A stretch of DNA of 64,000 nucleotides from positions 41,226,310 to 41,290,309 of the forward strand of contig OW203983.1 of assembly GCA_934047225.1 (NCBI GenBank). The letters run 5' to 3'. Positions 41,998 through 54,057 of this stretch are shown here, one piece after another; the first letter of the stretch is position 1, and each line of letters opens with the position of its first letter. Under the pieces are notes generated by a model that was given only the letters and a program-made list of their open reading frames with translations, made no database searches and was not told the DNA's origin. Source of the DNA: Ypsolopha sequella (lineage: Eukaryota > Arthropoda > Insecta > Lepidoptera > Ypsolophidae). Both the position numbers and the translations under genes were made by a program.

Positions 41998-42366
41998 CCA
42001 CTTTTTATGCATCAAAACCGAACAGAAAGTCGATTATTTTGCCCTAGGGCTTTATTATTATTTTTTTTTTATTTATTTACAATGGTTGGCTAACCTGCAG
42101 CCTTTCCTGTGTACCATAGACGTTATACTTTTTTTACACCGTTTAACGGCTATGGATACAGTCCTTTTGAGCCAATTATAATTTAAAGTTCACAAGATTA
42201 TATTTGTTTTCATTTCCTCACACTATGCATTGAAAAATGTAGTATGATACACGGGCGTAAAAGCAATAAATTCCTCGGTTGCTTTTAAAACACTCGCTAC
42301 GCTCGTGTTTTAAATCGTCCTCGTAGTTTATTCCTTTGCGCCCTAGTAGCATAAACTACTATTATT
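41998..42366 (+). repeat. family C repeat, copy 3
   Basis: Same landmarks as 36484-36855, with the GA-step hairpin intact at 42284-42314. Confidence 0.85.
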
Positions 42367-42768
42367 GTTGCACTCTTGCCATGCCAGATAACCAATCAGC
42401 TATAGGGTCGTCAGCAGCAGTCGGGGTCTTCTTCACCTTTGGCGGCTTCTTAGGTTGTTACGAGTCCGTTTGCTTCAAAACTATATACCTTAGTTAGTTT
42501 AAGTACCTTCATATGTACGTTAATTTGCTTGTAGTAAACACACATACACTATTTTGGGAACCACGTGGAAATAAATCAGTGAATTGTTTAATGTAAATTA
42601 AATATTTCAGATACATAACAGGTATGCGAGTGTACAGTACAGCCGTCTGCAGATCAAGCACCCTTACTCTGTAAATGTTTTTGACGGCAAACACACAACA
42701 TGACGGTCGATGTTTTTTCGACAAAAAAGTTGTCAACGTGTCACAAACCTTACTTCGATGGTGTAACT

Positions 42769-43517
42769 CAGGGGTCGGCAACCTTATGACATAGGAGGGC
42801 CACAAACGTTACCAGAGGATCAGCGGGGGCCGCATATAATAAATAACGCATTAGTCAATTTCGTATCATATTTATTGTAGTTTAAAACACAATTTATTAT
42901 TAAAATCTAATGCGATTTTTGCGGCTGCATTTGACTTGCATTTTAATGACGATTAGACACCTCGCTTGTTCTCTCGTGGTAGTTTTTTATCGTGGTCGTT
43001 TTTATTGAATGGAACAGAAAAAATCATATTTAATTTACCAGACAAAATTTTTAAAATGTGAAACGGCCCAATTGTATTTTATAACGTTTGTGATTGTCTT
43101 GAATTGTGGTTGAGACAAAATTCGACAGTTAAGTTATTGAAATGACTAAAACCCTAATACCATTTTTAGATTTTGGGCCTACTTTAGATAGATTTGTTTC
43201 TTACACCATACGTTATTTTTAATATTCGCTGCGGCGGAAGTGTAGATACATTATCTGTGATAATAAATATATATTTTATTTATTTATCATTGAAATATTA
43301 TTCAATAAATCAATTTAACAGAGACTGTCGTTTTAGATTATTTTGCTCGGCGCCCTCTTATGCTTGCTTTTTCGTTAGTTCAGAATAGAAAATGTCTGCT
43401 CGCGCAAATATGTACAACCAAACACAATTATCATGCAGCGATTGGGAACCTTGAGGGCCGTACCGAAGTGGGTCACGGGCCGCATGCGGCCCGCGGGCCG
43501 CCGGTTGCCGACCCCTG
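42769..43517. mobile_element. non-autonomous hAT-like element
   Basis: Starts CAGGGGTCGGCAACC and ends with its exact complement. An 8-bp target duplication, GTGTAACT, is present at 42761-42768 and 43518-43525. The terminal motif and 8-bp duplication fit hAT. The interior is AT-rich with a GC-rich right end (cgcatgcggcccgcgggccg) and no transposase frame. Confidence 0.95.
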
Positions 43518-43525
43518 GTGTAACT

Positions 43526-44097
43526 CGTTGGGACTAAAAGTAAAAGGTTTTCGAGTTGGAATATTTTCTTATTTTTTGTCCTAACGGGTCACACTGTTAC
43601 CGAAACCAATAGGTAATAACGATCTTAGGTTATTTTCCGATCAAATTTGCTGAAAGCACAAAGTACCTATTATGTTGAGTGAGTCACAATAACAACTTAG
43701 CATAGTTTGATTTGGTACTCAGAGTAAAGTGACTCGTTGGGGCCTAACGATTACGATCGTTGCACTCGTGTCCCATCTGTCTCTCATAATGTCACAGTTG
43801 CACAAAATACTACCGTTTATCGTATGGTTTTTTTATTCTGCTCTAATTAAGGAGTCGTAAGATGCAACAAGCAGAGTCCTGTATTTTTATTACAATTAGA
43901 GGATGACGACGCGTGCAAGAACTAAAACAAAACAAAAAACAAAACTGTAATAATCCTAAATAATCCTCTAAACAAAAGCTTTAGCATGTTTATGTCTTAC
44001 ATGTTAGTGACCTTTAATTGGCAATAATAGCTGTTACTTGACGTGTCTCCGGACACATGCTGATCGATACTTGCAATCGATACTCACTAATAGCTCA
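43526..44097. other. no gene seen
   Basis: Non-coding, no matched repeat. Confidence 0.4.
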
Positions 44098-44360
44098 CGA
44101 ATTTTATCCATTCATCCATCCATCAGCCTAGTTCATCCACTGCTGGACATAGGCCTGTTCAAGATTTCGCCACTCTTGGCGGTCCTTCTGGAAGAAATGC
44201 CCATACTCTCACACGCTGAGCAGGCGAGTTGGTGAGCACATTGCCGATACCTTCGCACCAGTGACGCCGCTGCCCGTCACCTGTCCTCTTACTCTCGTTT
44301 TGCGAGTAAAATGGTGGTACCTCCACCGAGCCCGCCATCAGCTCTATCACCTGCTCACGA
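44098..44360 (-). repeat. RTE-like 3' end, internally deleted
   Basis: tcatccatccatcagcctag, then ccactgctggacataggcct, 'caccagtgacgccgctgccc' and 'atggtggtacctccac'. It lacks the middle part present in the 52.6-kb copy. Confidence 0.7.
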
Positions 44361-44720
44361 ATTTAGTAAGCTAAAATTGTATAAGTAGAATACAGAGGCT
44401 GGGCGAAAATAAACGTTTTTTCAAATCTCTCCAGGAAAATTATGTAGTATAGACCAAGTAGAAGATTCCCCTTTGTGTGCATAACGGTGATTATTTACTC
44501 GTGTGACGGAAGACGGATCGCAATGTCAACCCTTTCCTAATGATGGAATGGCTGCAGGGAATCCGATGCTTCCTTGTTGGGTAAACAACTATGTGTAGGT
44601 AGGGAGAACTTGTAACTGAAGTAAGATAATAGTTCTTCTCTGCACAGTAGATATAAACACTACTGCAAGTTCCAATTTCATCTCGGAAAGATAGTTTTAT
44701 TTCTCATATTCTTTCTAGTA

Positions 44721-44863
44721 CAGGTGATTTAAAAAGGCCGACTTGGGTGAATAATAAAATGATTTGAAAGTAGGATGGAGTCAGAATTTTTTCACACAAA
44801 AGAGACGGCATTAGAACGGAATCATTATTTGATTCGTCCAAAGCGGCCTTTTTAGCGGACCTG
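44721..44863. repeat. hairpin MITE (AAAAAGGCC), copy 2, one arm shortened
   Basis: The left arm follows 30624-30844 (ggccgacttgggtgaataat; gatttgaaagtaggatgga). The right arm keeps only 'ggcctttttagcggacctg'. Confidence 0.8.
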
Positions 44864-45450
44864 ATAAAGACAAATATATCCATATACTCTAACAATATTT
44901 TCAGACAGCTTATAAAAAAAAAAGATGCAATTTTTCATGTTGATAAATTAAATCAGATAAACTTACAAATTTAATTCTCATTCAGACCAATACTTGAAAT
45001 GTAAACTCAGATACAAGTTTAATTCTTATTCAGCCTAAATCTGAAATGTACGCTGATTTCAATTTGGCCGATGCAAAAACGGAAATAGGAGAATCACAAA
45101 ACGTTTGCAGTTGATTCACATCAAACAGGAAGTCAAAAAATTTCATTTTCCGACTTTCCAATTTCAAGTGCATTTCAATTTTGTGTAGTTTCACCTTCTT
45201 TTTCCAGATACAGATAATTGGATTTTCTCACTAGATCCAGCGGTAACTTTTAGCATTGATAATTTTATTGCTGAATCCTATGAATAATATAAACAAGCAA
45301 ATTAATGTAAAGTATAACTAGAACAGAAAAATTTCTGCGTCCGATGTACATATGTACAAAAGAAAACTTTCCAAAAAATAATGCATTATAGTCACGCGCC
45401 AGTAGGACTGAGATATACCTAAATATTTGTCTGTTTTTTGGGCTGAGATG
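44864..45450. other. no gene seen
   Basis: AT-rich, non-coding. Confidence 0.4.
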
Positions 45451-45730
45451 TATATGTCGTGGCCATATCGTAGAATTGACCATTTCATGATCTGGTTGGG
45501 CAGATCGTAAAGTATGAAATCAAAAATCTTTCACCAAAAGTAAAAAATAGGTGCGACGACGAGCGAAGCGAAGCGGAGCGAGTAGGAGCGTGTTAGGTTT
45601 ACATGTAAATAAATTTGGAGAGCCGAGCGAAGCGGAGCGGAGTGAGGCGACCCTCCCAATTTTAACAGAAATACGATATGGCCAACCAGATCATGAAATG
45701 GTCAATTCTACGATATGGTCACGACATATA
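45451..45730. repeat. 280-bp inverted-repeat element with a GCGAAGC-rich centre
   Basis: Arms of about 62 bp (tatatgtcgtggccatatcg ... catttcatgatctggttg versus their complements at 45671-45730). The loop carries gagcgaagcgaagcggagcg and 'gtgttaggtttacatgtaaa'. A diverged relative lies at 56108-56464. Confidence 0.82.
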
Positions 45731-46175
45731 TACACGGCATTCCAAATTCGTAACTTTAGTATTTATTCCTTCACTGAATTTTCTACAACAGTATAGATTT
45801 TGGTATTTGATATTATTACAACGTGATACATCAAGCTCTTTTACTAGCAAAAAGGCCTTGTCATCCGGACAGCCAGACGGATAATAAAGTTGTCCCAGAA
45901 AAGTTTATCTTTTTCCATTCTGAGGTCTACAAAATCAAAAAAACAGCATTTCAAGTGCAAAACCAGTGTTAGGAACACTGGGCCCAATAGAAAGAGGAAG
46001 TGGAATAAGCGTAGGTCTTGCTAATGATCACGTCTACCTTTTCAGTCGGACCCTTAAAATCGTGTTGCGTAATACGAGATTTTAAGCCGCTTATAATAAG
46101 TATTTAAAAGGTTCCTTAACCCTCTGTATCATAAAATAGCCGATCGACCTTGTCGTGGCAAATGCTCAGCAGGAG
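45731..46175. other. no gene seen
   Basis: Non-coding. Confidence 0.4.
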
Positions 46176-46660
46176 TATTTAGATTTAGATTTAGATTTTC
46201 TTTATTAGGATTTCTAGTACTTAGTAAGCCTTAAATACAATCACAATTCAAACTTAATTAAATGCTTAACTTCTAACTTATTAAAGAAATCACAGCATGC
46301 AAATGATTAATTTATCTCGCCTTATATACTAAATGTTAACAAAATACATATTAATTTACATTACAAATAATAATAGTTTTCCTAAATTATTTAAATTAGT
46401 TAAAGTCTTTAAAAAAGTTATTTTAGTTTTAGTAAAGTTTCTTTACAAGCAAGTTTAAATCTACTTGAATTCTTTACACTGATATCGCAGTTGTTGCATA
46501 TCAAATTAAAGGTATTTGTGAGACTAAAAATCGGAGCGGACTTACCAAGGACGGTTCTAGAAAAGGGTGAGTAAAACAACTTGATAGGAGCACGGGGATT
46601 TTGTACGGAATTCTGAATTCAAAACTGATTCACCAGACTTTGAAAGTATAGGAATAAAAT
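46176..46660 (-). repeat. probable 3' end of a non-LTR element (minus)
   Basis: tagatttagatttagatttt then ctttatt is the complement of an AATAAAG followed by a (AATCTA)n tail. The sequence to the right would be 3' untranslated region. No protein is readable. Confidence 0.5.
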
Positions 46661-47049
46661 AAAAGCGAGTAATTTTACAACTATTTCACCGAAAAATTGA
46701 ATCCTGATGTGTAAATAGTTAGGTACAATGGTAGCGGCACGGTTTATGAGGTCTGACCTTGAATGCGCTAGTCAGTTTTTCTCTATCGCACTTAGTAATT
46801 TTGTGCGCAAATGAACACATGCACTCATGCACTAGTCCCCCACCACTTTCGCCGAGCTGTCAAAAATCGTGCTGCGACTCATCGTTTTATTTTTCTATAA
46901 ATAATACTTACGGACAACAGAACTAAAAAATTAAACTCTAAGAATATCAACACGTTCAAGTACACTTCAGGTGCAACGCGGCTTGAAGCTGCTGTGCAAT
47001 ACCTTTAATAAATCTTCGTTCCAAAGCCATTTAGCTATTGAATTTTCTG

Positions 47050-47515
47050 TTTAAGACTGTACATGAGCCTTGATCATGAACAAAGCCAGATTTTTGAGGA
47101 TTCGTTTGAAGAAATTCGGACTATCCTTGTATTGAAAAAAATATGTTTGATGTTTATACATTTGTAAAAAAAAAAAAGGTTTTCCACCCTCTTTTTATTT
47201 TCTTTTCAAACGTTCGTTTCAAGAACGCGGTTAAGAGATGAACTTGTTTTTTTTTTTTCTTAATATAGATAATAGGATTCTACTTAAATCCAATATTATT
47301 TTCCCTACATAATATTTCAATATTAGCTAAAACACAAATTTGTTATTTCGCTGCGTGATCATTAATTAGTATTACGCGTCCAAGAAAAAAAAAGCCAATG
47401 AGCCAACATAGAATTGCCTATATCAAAAGCAAATAAGGTCTTTGCCAGGACTTATTGTGCTGGACGGGTAATAAAAAAAGTTACTAGGGTAGGCCATCCT
47501 CTTCATAAGTTGAAC
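47050..47515 (+). repeat. family B repeat, copy 4
   Basis: From ttaagactgtacatgagcct to 'gctggacgggtaataaaaaa' and 'taggccatcctctt'. Confidence 0.75.
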
Positions 47516-48141
47516 TCAGGCTGACGTAAGATTAGACTTGAAAGCTTTTGCAGATAAAATATGTAAATAGTAATTTGCAGGGTTCAGTATGTACGTCCTC
47601 GGATTACTCCGAATACGTCATAAGAAGTAGTACGGGTGAGGGGATGGAGGCAGTTGCGTAGTATCAGTCATTCATCCGTAACCCACTTTCGCACATTATG
47701 CAGGTGGCTCAGAATAGACGGTGGTTCCATCGGAAAAATTAGCAATTCCTTTATGGTGGTTGAAATTTCGAACAAAACTATATATGTAAGAATAAAGTTT
47801 TTAACAGCTCGCACTGCAACATGGCTGTTACGTCAGTCGCTGCGGCTGACAAGTGCGAAATTAGTGTGTTTTTAATTTATCTTATCTAAAATAAAATTAA
47901 TTCCCAAGAACTGATAAAACCATATCATTTAATATTATTTTGTCTAGAAGTTTATAAATTTTTACACAGTTTCGATAGAAACTGTAGCAGTTGTATTGTT
48001 ACAAATGGACAAAGAATCGAGAAATAAGGGTAAACTTAGAATTTTCTTGCTTCACTTCTGTATATTAAAATAAAATTCAGGAAAAACCACATCACTATTT
48101 GTATCGTGTAGATAGATTACTATGTATTTTGTGAGGGTACG
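47516..48141. other. no gene seen; weak match to the 1556 fragment near 47820
   Basis: atggctgttacgtcagtcgc recalls 1564-1580. The rest is unmatched. Confidence 0.4.
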
Positions 48142-48378
48142 ATACTCTATTCCAATATGGGAAATAATGTTTGTAAACAACTTTTTAACCTAAAAGTGAT
48201 GAAATATTATGTAAGAAAGCATTTTTATACCTATACATTTTGGTTTAAACTAATAAAAGTGAACTCACGTACATTAATATGTTTAATTGTGCAGCAAAAA
48301 TTGCAGTTGAACATATATTTCATCACTTTTAGGATATATAGTTGTTTACAAACATTATTTGCCATTTTAAAATAGAGT
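48142..48378. repeat. 237-bp hairpin element
   Basis: 'gtttgtaaacaact' and 'aacctaaaagtgatgaaata' near 48165-48210 are inverted at 48313-48360 ('catcacttttagg', agttgtttacaaacattatt). Confidence 0.82.
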
Positions 48379-48571
48379 ATAAATAAAGTAAATGAGGAAA
48401 TAGATTTGCTCAGTTGTATTTTGGATGAGTTCACAGAAGTAACTTTAAATTTTTCATGTAAATACTTAGAATAGTTTGGACTTCCGGTTGTTTTCTTTTA
48501 AATAGTTGTTTTTTTTAAATGCCTCTATAGGTTTTTATTTGCAATTACACATATATAACTTTAAATATAAT

Positions 48572-48706
48572 TATATAAAAACACTTATTAAAATAATAAT
48601 TTCCAGATATATTTCCTAAAATTCTATAATACTATAATTCCACTGACGACGACTGTATGTCGAAATATATCTGGAAATTATTATTTTAATAAGTGTTTTT
48701 ATATAA
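48572..48706. repeat. inverted repeat enclosing a CTGACGA...GAAA unit
   Basis: Arms of about 44 bp (tatataaaaacacttattaa ... aatttccagatatatt and its complement), perfect or nearly so. The loop and right base contain ctgacgacgactgtatgtcg and then aaa. Confidence 0.85.
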
Positions 48707-49376
48707 ATATATGATATAAACTGAATAAAAAAAACAAATAAGTTATCTTTAATATTTAATTTAAATATAATTAATAAATAAAAGAAAATTTTAAACTTGA
48801 AATATATTTAGGCCCTTAGTACGCCGTCAAAATGGTATTTATGTTTTAGTATTTTGTTAATTATTATTGTAGAACAAATTAGTTAGCTGTAATGTTACAC
48901 AATTGATTAAATAAATAATTGAATAAATAAATAAATAAACTTTTCTTTTATTAAAAAATTATATAGTTACCGTATAAAATGGTTATAAAGTTACTCAGTT
49001 CGAGGTCGTTGGCGTTGGGAGAAGCCTTAACGCTTCAGCTGCTTTCACTTACCTGATTTCTGGGCGAGCGCCTTCATCCTAGGTCTTACCCACGCTTTCC
49101 ATTAGATGCGAAATAGCCAAGCATATAAGCACAAAGTGTTAACCTTTTAAAGGGTAAGGTTTTTGCATGAAATATTGAATTCATAAATGATTAAATTATT
49201 AATTTAAAGAAATAAATATATTTAAGAAAAAATTAATTCGCAATATATTTTGGTACCATGTCAATAATTAGAGCGAGTATGTAAAAAATAAGAAGAAAAA
49301 CAAAATAAATATAAAATATATCACCAGTTAAGGTAGAAAAAAATCGGTGGGAAAAATATTCCCTCTACCTTAGAAA
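48707..49376. other. no gene seen
   Basis: AT-rich. A short A/T palindrome including aaggtagaaaaaaatcgg lies just before the MITE at about 49327-49372. Confidence 0.4.
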
Positions 49377-49780
49377 GAAGGCGCTACGGAAAAAAAATTT
49401 ACACTTTTAGAACTTGCATATCTACTTCAGAAAATAATGTATTATTTTGATAAAATTGTATATTATTTTTGGAATCTTTTTCTAGGGACCTGTTAAACAG
49501 AAACGCGATTGGAGCAATTCGGCTTGATACAAATATTTATTAAAATAAGGTCTTTTTCGACACCAATTCTCCTGGTTTGACAATTTGGAATGACATATGG
49601 ACTGCAACAACATGGGTTTTAATAGTATCTAGGACCTGATTAAACGAAATTTGGAAAGCAATTTTTGTAAATAAAAAACCGACTTTTCGCAACTTTTCCT
49701 TGAATCTGTCCCTCTCGCACTGATGGTTTTTTCGCATTATGGAGTAACAGGGACGCTAAAACTTTTACATATCACCTTAA
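49377..49780. mobile_element. TTAA MITE family A, copy 7
   Basis: The left TTAA is mutated (gaag before gcgctacgg). The right TTAA is at 49777-49780. The interior has small deletions relative to copy 3. Confidence 0.8.
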
Positions 49781-50547
49781 GAAAATATATTCGTTTATTA
49801 TTATAATAATTTTAGATCCGTCCCATGAAGTAAAAGTTTTGCAATTATTCCGTTTTTTCTCAAAGTCCTATTAGTTTTCAATTCTGAAACGGGTGTCAAT
49901 CCGAATAAAACAAACCTTCTTGTGAAGACCAAAGCAAAAGCTAAAAGCTAAAGTGTAAAAGAAAACTAAATTTTATTATTTTAGTTTTTTGCTCGTTGGT
50001 CGAAATATACAGGCTGTTGATTTGGTCAGCAACTTCCGTCACAGGGTAGGTTATAGTCACGATACTGATGATGAAAAAAATGTAAAAAGATTTATTTTTT
50101 TAAGATATTTAGGTGCAACAAAAAACGTCTTATGTACGACAGACATAAAAATAAATACGTTTATTTATTTGAACAAACTACGTTAAGCCTTATAAACTAC
50201 AAATAATAAAATTATGGAGGCAGTTACACCAGTTTTGTTAAGGTTAGTAATAGGGAACGGCTATTATTCATGTGCCCTGGTTTACTCATCAACTAATTTA
50301 GCAAAAAACTGCACAGAGTCCAACATGACAAAATTGACTCAGTACTGGGTTAGCGACGGCGGGGTGGGGAGGGGCACCCGAATAGGTGTGTACTAGCGCT
50401 CCACGCCACGCCGCCGCCGCGCCTTTACCGATATATTACCGATATCATGATAAATTATAGGACATATAAAAAAGGGGCATAACTCCTTCTTCAAGTGGAA
50501 TTAATTTTTTTTAATTCTATTTTTGGAATCCAAAAATCGACACAATT
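49781..50547. other. no recognised gene
   Basis: Short frames at 49989-50186 and 50214-50396 have no recognised motif. Confidence 0.35.
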
Positions 50548-51000
50548 CGCTTAGATCAAATTATGTTAAGGTGTATTAATTCGAATACCATTTCGAGATT
50601 TTAGAAGGTGTATTTTAGAACTTGTGATCTAAAAACCTCAAGATGATTGATAAAATTACGAAAAAGCTGCAACTTCCATGTGACGTGTGACGTCACTCAA
50701 GAAATGGCTGTTTAGAAATGTGTCCTTTGCTATCATGATAAATTTGTAATAATTTGCTTCCGACTAATTTGACAGCTGGATGATAGATGAGTAGACAGAC
50801 AGAGACAGACCGCTTTTTTTTTATAAGCAAGCAATCACAATCAGTGTAATGTCTAAAATTTTCAAGTGACGTCATATCGGACAATTCTTTAAAAAATCCT
50901 AAAAAATAATGGTTAATTTATATACGAAAATAACGAAAACTATGTTCTAAAATGACGTAAATAATACGAAAAAAAAAATGAAAAAAAATCTTTTCAAAAT
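50548..51000. repeat. uninterrupted copy of the 29027-30520 repeat
   Basis: Provides the empty site for the 29308-30338 insertion: the sequence runs from gagtagacagacagagacag through a T run straight into ataagcaagcaatcac. Confidence 0.8.
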
Positions 51001-51389
51001 TAATATAAATATTGTTTAATATAATAGTGTAAAATGATTAATCGTATATAGAATTGAAAAAAATGTGATAAATGTAATCAGAAATCACAGACAGGCCCCG
51101 GCGTCAAGTTGAAATTGATACCTCAATTACTTATGCATCTCGGCAATTTATATTCATAAGGCTTCGAGTCCATCGCAGTGGATACTAGTGCTTTAACCGA
51201 AGTGCACCTGGAGGACGAAGTATTTTAGATATTTCGGTTTCAACAATATGTAAAACCTATAGTAAAGAAAGAAATGTGTCGGCCCAGATCGTAGCAAATG
51301 GACAATTTCTGCCAACTCATCTGGAAGACAGGCTTCAGTACATTATTTGTATGTATGCAAATTACCAACCAGGCTAAAATTGTAAACTA

Positions 51390-51725
51390 TAGGTTGTCAA
51401 CTTCTTGCTTACCGCGCCCACGGGGTACAGGGGTTGGTGGGTACGAGGTAGCACGCGACTTAGTGTGCAGGGCCGTGCGCAAGGCATTCCAATTCCAAGT
51501 ACACAAGTATGACATTGACAACTTTAAAATATAGAGATCCATTATACATCGGTTTATACTACCCTTATCTATGGAGTGACCTCCCCGGCGACTCGCCATC
51601 TGCCTTGGTCAGCCCCACACGTCGTGCTCGCTCACCCTCCCGCCTCACCATCCGCATCCCCTTCGAGACCCCGCCCGCCAACCCCTTTACCCCGTGGGCG
51701 CGGTAAGAATGAAGTTGACAACCTA
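51390..51725. mobile_element. 336-bp TA-flanked element with about 45-bp inverted ends
   Basis: TA at 51388-51389 and 51726-51727. The ends TAGGTTGTCAACTTC and its complement are followed by 'ttaccgcgcccacggggtac' and 'taccccgtgggcgcggtaag'. The interior is GC-rich for this region. A TA duplication fits Tc1/mariner-type MITEs. No coding. Confidence 0.85.
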
Positions 51726-52034
51726 TAGCAAAGCCTCTTTATTTGTCTTTCGGTGTGTGTCATGATTAGTCATGAAACTGTTTAGCTAATACGTTGAGAT
51801 AATATGCAGATAAAAAACATGATGTTTCGTATAAAAATATCTTCAATCTTTGTACAGTGCTACAAGGATCTTTTGGCGTGTGGATGACAGTGACAGGGGG
51901 CGCATTTGTGATATGATAGCAGTGTTAGTTCCTGTTTTGACCACGACCAATCCACGCGCCAAAAGCGCCTTGTCTCACTGTACTACTCTCGTAAACCAAC
52001 TGAAAAGAGGTTTGACGTTTTCAAAATAATTTCG
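51726..52034. other. no gene seen
   Basis: Contains two short inverted segments, 'gatcttttggcgtgtggat' and 'atccacgcgccaaaagcgc', about 100 bp apart. Confidence 0.4.
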
Positions 52035-52278
52035 TCAAGTGCGAGTTTGATTCGCGCACGTAGAGTTTCCTACCACCACACAATAAGGGGACCGAAACTC
52101 TAAAAATATTACGATAAATAACAACAATATAGATGCAATAGCAACATAGAGACGACATAAACAAGCCGCTGAAATGGCAGCTGTAGACCCCTGTGACAGT
52201 CGGACAGACGGACAGACGGACAGACAGCGGAAGCTTAATAGGTTCAATTTGGCACCCTTCGGGTACGGAAACATAACA
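52035..52278 (+). repeat. 'caagtgcgagt' repeat, short copy
   Basis: gtcaagtgcgagtttgattc at the left edge, 'gacagtcggacagacggaca' and 'cccttcgggtacggaaaca' at the right. Confidence 0.6.
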
Positions 52279-52363
52279 AGTACAATTTTTGGAGGACCTA
52301 CAAATTTTTGTTCGAGTATAATTAATTGTACCTATAAATACCGTAAGTCTTTTAAGAAAAATA

Positions 52364-52462
52364 ATAATAAATAATAATAAAAATAATAAATACCGTAAAT
52401 ATAATAATAAATAATAATAAAAATAATAAAAATAATAATAAAAATAATAAATACCGTAAGTC
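52364..52462. repeat. (AAT)n-rich microsatellite
   Basis: AAT and AAAAT units interspersed with 'aataccgtaa', a segment also present just before (52340). Confidence 0.85.
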
Positions 52463-52570
52463 GTTTAAGAAAAATAACGATCCCATACATAAGTTGTTAT
52501 CCTCGTAACGCCTAAAGGACTTTCAAAAGCATATCAGGTTCTGTAGTGACACGTTGGTACGCTAAGGTAT

Positions 52571-53155
52571 TCATCCATCCATCCATCAGCCTAGTTCGTC
52601 CACTGCTGGACATAAGCCTTTCCAGGACTTTGCCACTCCCGACTCCCGGCGGTAATCCTGGAAGAATTGCCGATACTCACACACGCTAGACAGGTGGGTT
52701 GGTTAGCGCGGTGCCGGAATCCTCGCACCAGTGACGACGCTGGCCGTCACCAGCCTGTTCTATATAAGGCCCGGCTATTAGGGATGGATATACCGCCATC
52801 CATCAGTCCCAGGCATGGTAGCCTCCTGGTTTTTTGCCTGTAAGCTGTCCTCTTACCACAAAATAAATACTACTAGAAGGCCGACTCAACAACGGAGCGA
52901 AAACCGACTCACACATGCATAGACGCGTACGTATGATGATCTCGGCAGAATTTCGTATTGGCATTCACCCGGGTATCTTCGAGATCGTCGTACGTACGCG
53001 TCTATGTGTGCGTGCGCCTGTTTGCGCTAGTTATTCGGAGTAAACATTCTGCGAGTGGTTATTTTGTGCTCTTACCCTCCCCCGAATTACTTCGAGGGGG
53101 TCTCCAAGTAAGATGGTGGTACCTCCACAGTCGAGCCCGGCACCAGCTCTACCAC
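52571..53155 (-). repeat. RTE-like 3' end, split by a MITE
   Basis: catccatccatccatcagcc, then 'ccactgctggacataagcc', 'accagcctgttctatataag' and, after the insertion, 'ccctcccccgaattacttcg' and 'atggtggtacctccacagt'. Together these match 32975-33335 inverted. Confidence 0.75.
52857..53068. mobile_element. 212-bp MITE with 7-8-bp target duplication and internal cruciform
   Basis: Starts CACAAAATAA and ends with its complement. CTCTTAC is present immediately before (52850-52856) and after (53069-53075). Inside, 52910-52944 and 52980-53010 are inverted (catagacgcgtacgtatgat versus its near complement). The duplication length suggests hAT or a similar superfamily. Confidence 0.88.
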
Positions 53156-54057
53156 TTCGCTAAGGTATTACTATGACTAAACAAGTACGAGTCACAAACT
53201 TCGTACAGACAAACCAATAATTTGAAACTCTGAAGAGATTGTTCTTGCAACAAAGCCTTTGACTCCATTATAGCGGAGATAGGGGGTAGACTTACAGGGT
53301 TATTGTTTAGTCTGGCCCTCGCAGTCCACTGCAATTTATTTAAATAATGCGTCTACTTGTTTGCTTTTTTACCAAGTCCGTCACCATGCGCTGTAAGTAA
53401 ATTCTTCGTTGGAGTTATAATAAATGTTTTCATCCCAACTATTCGAAAAGAGGCGAAGGGTTCCTCGATAAGTGCGAGCAACAGTGACGAAATGACATTT
53501 GAATTTGGAACACTATTTAATTAAAAAGTTTGAGCGCAATTCGCTTCGATAAAGTTCTGGCCGGTAATAAAAAAGCGCGCCCACCGACGCGACGTAGCAT
53601 TGGTTAACCAAATAAAAAAAATACGCGGGAATTTCTTATTCATTTTTTATTACTTTTTATCAAAATATTACAGACAATTTTAATTTGGTTCACACAGAGT
53701 TTATAAATAACAAAATACCAAAGTATTTAAACAATGATATTGGCAATATTTTGAAATTAGTTATTCAATAAATTTATCAAGAGTTTTTATCGCGGTTAGA
53801 TTTTTACACTTGTCTGAACTGTTAATCAAATAATTTGATTATTCATAGGACGACTCAGAACTTCGACTTTACTCTGAAAATAAACTTCATAACATGTTAT
53901 CATTGAAATGAATGGTGGCATTTAAATAATTTATTTCCTGCTAATTTATTTTGCTTCAAAGAAATCTTTCACTTAGAGACTCATTGCTTTATATCTACTT
54001 TATTTACTACTACTTTATTTATGTACTAACTATTTGAAGTATGTGCAAAGTTTAAAA
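53156..54057. other. no gene seen
   Basis: AT-rich, non-coding, no matched repeat. Confidence 0.4.
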
